Below are positions 6,219 to 11,441 of a stretch of DNA of 18,312 nt, in pieces. Made by a program: the position numbers and the translations under genes. Position 1 is the first letter of the stretch; the number at the start of each line of letters is the position of its first letter. The DNA comes from Clostridiaceae bacterium UBA6110 (lineage in GTDB: Bacteria > Bacillota > Clostridia > Clostridiales > Clostridiaceae), in contig DIWI01000066.1 of the NCBI GenBank assembly GCA_002428415.1, positions 37,498 through 55,809 on the forward strand. Direction: 5' to 3'. The notes below the pieces were generated by a model that saw nothing but the letters and a program-made list of their open reading frames with translations, had not been told where the DNA came from and did no database searches.

Positions 6219-8049
6219 GGGGAAAAATCAGGACTACGGTCTTCAGGGAATGAAGGGTGCCGGACCCGGCCACAGGAGATTTGGCGGACCTGTCCAGAAG
6301 CCTAAGGACATGAAGGGCACTCTTGTGAGGCTATGGGGATACCTGAAGCTTCAAAAAGGGCTTTTCATTGCTGCATTCGTTCTTGTCGCCCTTGGGAATC
6401 TGGCTAGCCTTTCCGCTCCATACCTGATTTACAGGAGCATCGATACTATAGCTGAAGGGAATGGCCTGGAGAGGCTAAGGCTCATACTGATAGCCCTATC
6501 ATCGGTTTACCTGGTTGATTCGATACTGTCGGTGCTGCAGGGTGTCCTTATTGCCAGAGCATCTCAGAAGGTTGTCCTGGGGCTCAGAAGAGCTGTCTTT
6601 TCCAAGCTTCTGAAGCTACCCATGTTCTTCTATGACACAAGAAGCCATGGGGACCTCATGTCGAGGCTGACAAATGACGTTGACAGCATTTCCACATCTC
6701 TGTCTGGTTCAGCGGTACAGTTCATGCATGCAGTCATGACAGTAACAGGCTCCTTCATTCTTATGCTTTCGCTGAGCCCGGTTCTTACGCTTGGAGCTCT
6801 TATAACTCTACCTCTGTCAGCTCTTGCAACCAGGGAGGTAGTAAGGAGGACATCGAAGCTTTTCAAGCTGCAGCAGGCGGACCTCGGCGCACTTAACGGA
6901 TACATGGAGGAAAGCATTTCCGGATTTGAAGTGCTTAAGTCATTCGGCAGGGAAGAGGAATCCCTGAATCAGTTCACAGTGGTGAACGAGAGGTTGAAGA
7001 CCGTCGGACTGAAGGCTCAGATAATTTCAGGTGCCCTGATGCCCGCTATGAACGTTATAAGCAACCTGGGCTACGCTGTAATAGCGATACTTGGAGGGAT
7101 CCTGAGCTACAGGGGTTCGATTTCAATTGGAATCATAGCAGGATTCCTTGGGTACTCGAGGCAGTTCACGAGGCCCATCACTGATATTGCAAGCATATTT
7201 AATACCCTTCAGTCTGCAGTGGCAGGAGCTGAACGGGTTTTTGAAACCATAGATGAGGTTGAGGAAGCAAATGACGCTTATGATGCGATAAGGCTGGATG
7301 ATGCTTTCGGAGATGTTGAGTTCAGGAATGTAAGCTTCTCATACAAAAAAGGAGAACCGGTAATAAGGGACATAAGCTTCAGATGTGAAAGAGGTATGAC
7401 AGTAGCTCTGGTAGGTCCTACAGGAGCAGGCAAGACGACGATCGTGAACCTCATGAACAGGTCCTACGAAGCGGATTCCGGAACCATACTCATTGATGGC
7501 CACAGTATCAGGAAAATCAGAAGGGGAGACCTCAGAAGGCTCTTCGGGATCGTTCTTCAGGATACTTACCTTTTTTCAGGTACCATCAGGGAAAATATAG
7601 CATATTCAAGGCCCGATGCGTCGATGGATGACATAATCGGCGCGGCTAAGACGGCTGACTGCCACGAATTCATAATGAGGCTTCCAAAAGGCTACGATAC
7701 TGACCTTAAAGAGTCCGGTTCCTCTCTTTCAGAGGGCGAAAGGCAGCTTATAGCCATTGCCAGGGCAGTGCTTTCGGATCCTTCCATAATGATACTGGAT
7801 GAAGCCACAAGCTCGGTGGATACCAGGACTGAGCTAAGGATACAGGAAGCCATGAAGAGGATCAAGTCAGGCAGGACCAGCTTCATGATAGCTCACAGGC
7901 TGTCGACGATAAGGGAAGCTGACCTTATACTTTTCATCGAGGACGGCACCATAGCGGAACAGGGTACGCATGAGGAGCTAATGGACAAGAAGGGACGCTA
8001 TTACAGGATGCACAGCATACAGTACGCGAATATCGGGGAAGATATTTGA
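6205..8049 (+). CDS. ABC exporter half-transporter, catalytic-site subunit
   Basis: This 614-aa partner of the preceding half-transporter starts at the ATG at 6205, inside the upstream gene and behind AGGTGAGG (6191-6198). The first ~35 residues are a glycine- and lysine-rich cytosolic extension (KGAGPGHRRFGGP), common in the longer subunit of such pairs. A six-helix membrane domain (about 50-330) follows. The ATPase has Walker A GPTGAGKT (404-411), Walker B IMILDE with the catalytic Glu533, and switch His564 (IAHRLST), all intact. Its signature is LSEGE (508-512) instead of LSGGQ. That deviation falls in the same composite ATP site as the Asp494/Gln525 changes of the partner, so one site is degenerate and the other canonical. 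An intrinsic terminator follows 4 nt after the stop. Confidence 0.93.
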   Translation: MAQDKGKNQDYGLQGMKGAGPGHRRFGGPVQKPKDMKGTLVRLWGYLKLQKGLFIAAFVLVALGNLASLSAPYLIYRSIDTIAEGNGLERLRLILIALSSVYLVDSILSVLQGVLIARASQKVVLGLRRAVFSKLLKLPMFFYDTRSHGDLMSRLTNDVDSISTSLSGSAVQFMHAVMTVTGSFILMLSLSPVLTLGALITLPLSALATREVVRRTSKLFKLQQADLGALNGYMEESISGFEVLKSFGREEESLNQFTVVNERLKTVGLKAQIISGALMPAMNVISNLGYAVIAILGGILSYRGSISIGIIAGFLGYSRQFTRPITDIASIFNTLQSAVAGAERVFETIDEVEEANDAYDAIRLDDAFGDVEFRNVSFSYKKGEPVIRDISFRCERGMTVALVGPTGAGKTTIVNLMNRSYEADSGTILIDGHSIRKIRRGDLRRLFGIVLQDTYLFSGTIRENIAYSRPDASMDDIIGAAKTADCHEFIMRLPKGYDTDLKESGSSLSEGERQLIAIARAVLSDPSIMILDEATSSVDTRTELRIQEAMKRIKSGRTSFMIAHRLSTIREADLILFIEDGTIAEQGTHEELMDKKGRYYRMHSIQYANIGEDI

Positions 8050-8053
8050 CCAA

Positions 8054-8084
8054 TGAAAAAAGCTCCATAGCGGAGCTTTTTTCA
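8054..8084. terminator. Bidirectional intrinsic terminator
   Basis: A perfect 13-bp inverted repeat (TGAAAAAAGCTCC, 8054-8066, with GGAGCTTTTTTCA, 8072-8084) has a 5-nt loop and a T-run on both strands. It ends the ABC operon on the + strand and the SH3-like gene on the - strand. The stop codon of the latter (8084-8082) is part of the outer stem. Confidence 0.92.
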
Positions 8085-8435
8085 TATCATCATCTCAAGC
8101 TTTGCCAGAGGCACCCAGCCTCTGGCCTTTTTCTCCGGATTAACGCAGAATGCCCATCCGTTCATCTCATTCATAGGAATGAGGATGTCTCCCTTGTTGC
8201 AGTCAAGTTCCCTTGAAGTGTAGTCTTCTGTCAGGTAATACTCTTCACCCAGGTCAGCCAGGAGCTGTTTTGGTATCCAGCCTTCCCTTAAAGTGCCTTC
8301 GGAAATGCAGTATACCCAGTTCTTCCATATAGGATTCCCAATGAATTCCTCACCCTTGACAACCCTGTCACCTTTCTTGAGGTCAAGAAAGTTTATCTCG
8401 TTGGCGATATGTGGAAAGACAACTCTGTATTTCAT
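8082..8435 (-). CDS. SH3-like domain protein
   Basis: This 117-aa soluble protein is built of two tandem SH3-like barrels. The first runs about residues 1-60 with FLDLKKGDRVV and a REGWIPKQLL end; the second about 65-117 with ELDCNKGDILI, NGWAFCVNP and ARGWVPLAKLEM. The paired 'KGD...W...GWVP' pattern is what I recognise from small Firmicutes SH3-domain proteins of unknown role. There is no signal peptide, which separates it from cell-wall-targeting SH3b domains. The ATG is one nucleotide after the TGA of the upstream gene (TGA-T-ATG), so translation is coupled and the two products may act together. The cellular role is unknown. Confidence 0.7.
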   Translation of the reverse strand: MKYRVVFPHIANEINFLDLKKGDRVVKGEEFIGNPIWKNWVYCISEGTLREGWIPKQLLADLGEEYYLTEDYTSRELDCNKGDILIPMNEMNGWAFCVNPEKKARGWVPLAKLEMMI

Positions 8436-8436
8436 A

Positions 8437-8913
8437 TCAGATACCTAAAGTCTCGATGATATCTGAGATTGAGAGATCCATCTCTTCAGGCTCGAGGTTC
8501 TCTCCTATCTCATAGTAGGGTGTCGCCATGCAGTTCCTGTCAAAAAGCCTGAAAAGCTCAAGCATGACAGGACTTGTTTCCGGTTCCATCCTCTGGGTTT
8601 CGTCTCCGCGGTATGTAAGAACTCCAACGAATTCATCACCCGACTTGACCTTTTCCATGACCTGTTCCACATATGGCACCAAGGTTCTTTTTGCATAGCT
8701 TTCAAAGCTCTCTGGAGTGGTCTCCTTGTCTTCAGACGATCTCTTGACGTAAAGTGAATAGAATTTTTCCACATCGGGTATCTGGACTATGTTAAGGCCC
8801 AATGAGACCAGGTCAGAAACCAGAGGGAGGGCTCCGTTTGAAAGCCTCTTGTCCTCAGGAAGTGATGACTGGTTCATAATGCTGTGGGCTACTACAATGA
8901 TCTTATTTGTCAT
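8437..8913 (-). CDS. TudS-related (DUF523-like) protein lacking cysteines
   Basis: This is a 158-aa protein. The start is the ATG at 8913, behind AGAGGTG on the - strand; a longer frame to 9036 has no support. The N-terminus KIIVVAHSIMNQSSL and the later GLNIVQIPDVEKF resemble the 'VAHCxLNQ...GIxQLPCPE' pattern I recall from TudS-related putative desulfidases. Those use conserved cysteines to hold a [4Fe-4S] cluster, but here the matching positions are Ser11 and Asp47, and the only cysteine is Cys128 in an unrelated place. If the relationship holds, the fold has been kept without the cluster. The family call rests on memory of short motifs and is moderate. It is the first gene of a two-gene unit with the SH3-like protein. 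Confidence 0.5.
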   Translation of the reverse strand: MTNKIIVVAHSIMNQSSLPEDKRLSNGALPLVSDLVSLGLNIVQIPDVEKFYSLYVKRSSEDKETTPESFESYAKRTLVPYVEQVMEKVKSGDEFVGVLTYRGDETQRMEPETSPVMLELFRLFDRNCMATPYYEIGENLEPEEMDLSISDIIETLGI

Positions 8914-8941
8914 AATTGCACCTCTTTTGTCGTATAGGTAC

Positions 8942-8970
8942 ATTATTGCACGTTGAGGAGCAAAACTCAA
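8942..8970 (-). promoter_or_regulatory. Candidate promoter for the TudS-like/SH3 unit
   Basis: On the - strand, TTGAGT (8970-8965), a 17-nt spacer and AATAAT (8947-8942) give a plausible housekeeping promoter 29 nt before the gene at 8913. A TG one base ahead of the -10 adds an extended element. It sits immediately beyond the hairpin that ends the VOC gene. Confidence 0.45.
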
Positions 8971-8975
8971 CAAAG

Positions 8976-9012
8976 CAGGACTTTGGCAAAATGTTTCAAT
9001 GCCAAAGTCCTG
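8976..9012 (-). terminator. Long hairpin downstream of the VOC gene
   Basis: A perfect 13-bp inverted repeat, CAGGACTTTGGCA (8976-8988) and TGCCAAAGTCCTG (9000-9012), has an 11-nt loop. On the - strand it lies 35 nt after the VOC stop and is followed by CTTTGTTGAGTTTTG, a T-rich but interrupted tract. This is most likely the VOC terminator. It also insulates the next - strand promoter. Confidence 0.65.
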
Positions 9013-9047
9013 TATGAACATGTATCCAAAATTCAAGGTGACGATAT

Positions 9048-9452
9048 CTATCTGAAAATGAGCTGCCAGGTTATTTTGAACCTGTCGGTCACCCAGGTGG
9101 CTTTCCTGATGTCAAGAACGGGCTCCGGACCCATAAGCACAGTGCCGTCCCTGGAAAGCTCAGCAAAAACTCTGTCGAATTCACTCTCATCCTGGAATTC
9201 GGTATAAAGTGACATAGCCCAGTTGAAGGCCGGAGCGTATTTTTCGTCCATATCCATTGCAAGAAGTAAAGTACCGTTTATCCTGAAAGCTGCAGTAAGG
9301 ACCTTTCCAGGCATACCCTGCATACCTTCCTCGAACCGGTCCAGTGAGACAAGCTCTGAATCCCTGAAGACCTCAAGGTAAAACTTTACAGCCTCTTCGG
9401 CATTTCCGGGGAACGTAATGAAAGTGGTGATTCCATCTGTAAATTTATCCAT
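9048..9452 (-). CDS. PhnB-like VOC family protein
   Basis: This 134-aa protein of the vicinal-oxygen-chelate/glyoxalase fold belongs to the PhnB-like subgroup (3-demethylubiquinone methyltransferase-like annotation). The evidence is the start TDGITTFITFPGNAEEAVKFY (roughly residues 5-25), which is the family's '..FDGNAEEAVNFY' signature, then VLTAAFRINGTLLLAM, SLYTEFQDESEFDRVFAELS and the C-terminal TDRFKITWQLI. No role in quinone synthesis should be inferred; these small proteins usually have unknown ligands. The ATG is preceded by AAGGAGA on the - strand. It is a single-gene unit, divergent from the BFD/nitroreductase operon. Confidence 0.8.
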   Translation of the reverse strand: MDKFTDGITTFITFPGNAEEAVKFYLEVFRDSELVSLDRFEEGMQGMPGKVLTAAFRINGTLLLAMDMDEKYAPAFNWAMSLYTEFQDESEFDRVFAELSRDGTVLMGPEPVLDIRKATWVTDRFKITWQLIFR

Positions 9453-9614
9453 ATTGATTCTCCTTAAGGATTTTTGTGTACCTCCATTCTAAAGCTTAAT
9501 TCGCGGGGGGGTTGTATACAAATTGTTAGGACATTGTTAATAATGGCTTTTTGCGAAGGTAGCATTTTTTCGATGTGGTAGAATGGTATCAAGAAAACAA
9601 ATGTGAGGTGGCTT
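9453..9614. promoter_or_regulatory. Divergent intergenic region with operator-like repeats
   Basis: Reading rightwards, TGGTAGAAT (9576-9584) is an extended -10 placed 30 nt before the BFD gene; no good -35 is seen at normal spacing. Leftwards, TAGAAT (9491-9486) may be the -10 of the VOC gene. Between them lie a run of seven G (9505-9511), a perfect 10-bp palindrome TTGTATACAA (9512-9521), and two ATTGTTA copies (9522-9528 and 9533-9539) spaced 11 bp, one helical turn. These could be an operator shared by both directions. Confidence 0.4.
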
Positions 9615-9839
9615 ATGGAGAACGGACTTAATGAGGAAATTCTGGACAAGCTTACTAAGGTTTGTCTGTGCAAGGCGATTCCGAGGAAAAGGATGAAGGA
9701 CGCAATAAGGGCAGGAGCCGACACTGTGGACAAGGTTAACAGGGAAGTCGGGTCTGGTACCGGAGGCTGCGGCGGAAAAAGATGCGGACCTAAGATCGCG
9801 GCACTCCTTGAAGGCTATAGGAACGGAGAGTGGGTATGA
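9615..9839 (+). CDS. BFD-like [2Fe-2S]-binding protein
   Basis: This is a 74-aa stand-alone domain of the bacterioferritin-associated-ferredoxin (BFD) type, which binds a [2Fe-2S] cluster. The four cysteine ligands are visible as CLC (Cys17, Cys19) and GGCGGKRC (Cys52, Cys57), separated by a helical segment (MKDAIRAGADTVDKVNREVG), in the standard CxC...C-x4-C layout. The ATG at 9615 follows GAGGTG (9605-9610). The stop is followed after a single base by the nitroreductase start (TGA-T-ATG), so the cluster protein is likely an electron carrier or redox partner for that flavoenzyme. The partnership is an inference from the coupling. Confidence 0.85.
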   Translation: MENGLNEEILDKLTKVCLCKAIPRKRMKDAIRAGADTVDKVNREVGSGTGGCGGKRCGPKIAALLEGYRNGEWV

Positions 9840-9840
9840 T

Positions 9841-10359
9841 ATGGATGTACATGCTGCCATAAACAGCAGGAGAAGCACCAGGAGGTTCAAGCCTGACAAG
9901 GTAAGCAAAAGCCTCATACTGAAGGTGTTCGATGCTGGAAGGCTGGCTCCGACTGCAAGAAACCTGCAGAGCCTGAAGTTTGTAGCTATTACCGAAGAAG
10001 CAATGAAGGAACGGCTGAGACCTCACCTCAACGGACAGAATTATGCTCTTGAGGCGCCGGCTCTAATGGTAATTTGCTCAGTTGACAATTGCAGGGTGAT
10101 GAAATGCGGTGAACCTGCAGGGACCATAGATGCAGCCATTGCACTTTCATTCATGATGCTGAGAGCTGAGGAGCTTGGTCTATCCACCTGCTGGATGGGT
10201 AATTTCGATGCAGACGGCGTAAGGATTGCGCTTGGTGCTCCGGAAACTGTGAAGGTAGTTGCGATATCTCCACTGGGCTATTCCGATGAAAGACACTCTC
10301 TAAGGATGAGGAAAAACCTTTCCGAGTTTGTGTCCTTCAACGGCTACTATACTGAATGA
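9841..10359 (+). CDS. Nitroreductase-family flavoprotein
   Basis: This 172-aa enzyme of the FMN-dependent nitroreductase family transfers electrons from a reduced nicotinamide cofactor (or another donor) to nitro compounds, quinones or unknown substrates. The N-terminal INSRRSTRRFKPDKV (about 8-22) is the FMN phosphate-binding signature, LAPTARNLQSLKF follows, and the C-terminal half has TIDAAIALSFMMLRAEELGLSTCWMG and VVAISPLGY. The ATG at 9841 is used because it starts just after the BFD stop with GGAGAG upstream; an in-frame ATG at 9808 is inside the BFD gene. A barnase-like gene follows after 10 nt, so these redox genes share a transcript with a toxin-immunity-like pair. Confidence 0.88.
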   Translation: MDVHAAINSRRSTRRFKPDKVSKSLILKVFDAGRLAPTARNLQSLKFVAITEEAMKERLRPHLNGQNYALEAPALMVICSVDNCRVMKCGEPAGTIDAAIALSFMMLRAEELGLSTCWMGNFDADGVRIALGAPETVKVVAISPLGYSDERHSLRMRKNLSEFVSFNGYYTE

Positions 10360-10369
10360 AGGGTGTTGT

Positions 10370-10876
10370 ATGAAGAGACTATACAGGATACTGACAGGAC
10401 TCCTTGTCCTGATGTTTTTGACTTTGTCAATTTCTGGCTGCGCGAGCCAGACAGAACCATCAAAAGGGACGACTCCGTCAAATGTGACGGTGCCATCCAA
10501 AGAGACTGTTCCCTCAAAGACAGAGGAAGCGAAAATCAGGGAAGATGGCCATTACTATACCAAAAATGATGTGGCGGAGTACATCCATCTTTATGGGAAG
10601 CTTCCAGAGAACTTCATAACCAAGAACGAGGCTGAGGACCTTGGCTGGGTTGCAAGCAAGGGCAACCTATGGGAAGTCAGCGACAAGCTGGTCATAGGCG
10701 GAGATAAGTTCGGAAACCGTGAAGGACTGCTTCCAAAAGCAAGCGGAAGGGTCTGGTATGAATGTGATGTCAACTATGAAGGCGGCTTCAGAGGCGACGA
10801 CAGGATCGTGTTCTCAAATGACGGGCTCATCTATTTTTCAAGCGACCACTATGCAAGCTTCAAGAAGCTTTACTGA
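10370..10876 (+). CDS. Barnase-type ribonuclease, predicted lipoprotein
   Basis: This 168-aa guanyl-specific ribonuclease of the barnase (RNase N1/T1) family cleaves single-stranded RNA. Residues 1-24 form a lipoprotein signal (MKR, a hydrophobic run, then LSISGC) with Cys24 as the lipid-modified residue. A 30-residue Pro/Ser/Thr/Lys linker follows, then the barnase domain from about residue 60 to the end. Residues corresponding to barnase Lys27, Glu73, Arg83, Arg87 and His102 are all present (Lys85, Glu131, Arg141, Arg145, His160), so the enzyme should be active. Classical barnase is fully secreted; this one would stay tethered outside the membrane. The barstar gene follows after 14 nt, as expected for protection before export. 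The start is the ATG after an AAGGGTG site. Confidence 0.93.
   Translation: MKRLYRILTGLLVLMFLTLSISGCASQTEPSKGTTPSNVTVPSKETVPSKTEEAKIREDGHYYTKNDVAEYIHLYGKLPENFITKNEAEDLGWVASKGNLWEVSDKLVIGGDKFGNREGLLPKASGRVWYECDVNYEGGFRGDDRIVFSNDGLIYFSSDHYASFKKLY
10457..10528 (+). repeat. Four tandem 18-bp units coding a hexapeptide linker
   Basis: Codons 30-53 of the lipobarnase gene form four diverged copies of an 18-bp unit: PSKGTT, PSNVTV, PSKETV, PSKTEE. Each begins with a proline-serine codon pair (CCN TCN). The array forms the flexible tether between the lipid anchor and the RNase domain and may vary in copy number among strains. Confidence 0.8.
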
Positions 10877-10890
10877 TGGGGGGACGTAAA

Positions 10891-11163
10891 ATGAGAAAAG
10901 CGATCCTGAATGGAAAAAGGATGATCAGCAGGGAAGTGGCACATGCTTATCTTAAGAGGAAGCTCAGCTTCCCTGATTACTACGGAAAGAACCTTGATGC
11001 TCTATGGGACCTTCTTACGACTATCCATGAGCCGATTGAGATCAGGATATTCAACAAAGAATCCATAATTGAAAAAATGGGCGAGTACGGGGAAAGTCTT
11101 CTTTCGACGATTGATGAGGCATCAGAGGAAAATACCAGGATTACAGTAAGATACTGCAATTGA
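10891..11163 (+). CDS. Barstar-like ribonuclease inhibitor
   Basis: This 90-aa cytosolic inhibitor should bind and block the barnase-type RNase encoded just upstream. It has the family length and hallmark PDYYGKNLDALWDLLT (about 28-43). Asp36 and Asp40 match barstar Asp35 and Asp39 (numbered without the initiator Met), the key contacts with the RNase active site; Tyr30-Tyr31 also lie in the binding face. The start is the ATG at 10891 behind a GGGGGG tract (10878-10883); a slightly earlier in-frame ATG at 10876 is less well placed. The TGA stop lies within the -35 box of the following ileS promoter, and no terminator separates the two. Confidence 0.93.
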   Translation: MRKAILNGKRMISREVAHAYLKRKLSFPDYYGKNLDALWDLLTTIHEPIEIRIFNKESIIEKMGEYGESLLSTIDEASEENTRITVRYCN

Positions 11164-11188
11164 CAGTTTTATGCGCATGTAATATAAT
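11160..11188 (+). promoter_or_regulatory. Consensus promoter for the ileS T-box transcript
   Basis: TTGACA (11160-11165), a 17-nt spacer and TATAAT (11183-11188) form a perfect housekeeping sigma promoter. The predicted start of transcription is near 11195. The -35 box contains the stop codon of barstar (11161-11163). Confidence 0.9.
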
Positions 11189-11194
11189 ATTAAC

Positions 11195-11418
11195 GATTAA
11201 AATGCGTTGAGCAGGAAGAGTATTTTTCCATAACCGTACAGAGAGTGGCCGTCTGGTGCAAGGCCTCCGGAAAGGAAAATGAAAATCACCTGGGAGCATG
11301 TAGGCTGAAAACCAAGTAAGCCAGCACGGGAATCCTCCGTTACAGGACAGGGCATGATGGTGCCTTTTTAAATTAGGTGGTATAGCGAGACCTCGCCCTA
11401 TTTTGGGCGGGGTTTTTT
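11195..11418 (+). ncRNA. T-box leader (isoleucine) controlling ileS
   Basis: This tRNA-sensing transcription attenuator occupies the ileS leader. Stem I features are visible: an AGGAAGAGTA segment (about 11213-11222), CAGAGAG, GGTGCAAGGCC distal elements, and GAAA-ATC-ACC with the isoleucine codon ATC (11285-11287) in the specifier position. The T-box sequence AGGTGGTATAGCG (11375-11387) holds the UGGU bulge that pairs with the acceptor end of uncharged tRNA; its last U matches the A discriminator expected for tRNA-Ile. The terminator is CCTCGCCC (11391-11398) with GGGCGGGG (11405-11412, one G-U) and six T (11413-11418). Uncharged tRNA-Ile should stabilise the antiterminator and raise ileS expression. 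Confidence 0.95.
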
Positions 11419-11441
11419 ATTAGATTAAGGAGTTGTGATCA

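Noticed and set aside
8914..9036. N-terminal extension of the TudS-like gene
   Set aside because: It would pass through the promoter and the 13-bp hairpin; the ATG at 8913 has a good AGAGGTG site and begins at the conserved block.
8953..9207. Open frame of 84 codons on the + strand
   Set aside because: It crosses the VOC terminator hairpin and the antisense of the VOC gene, with no ribosome site or recognisable domain.
10363..10569. Second + strand frame of 68 codons overlapping the barnase start
   Set aside because: It is out of frame with the clear lipoprotein-barnase gene and has no recognisable content.
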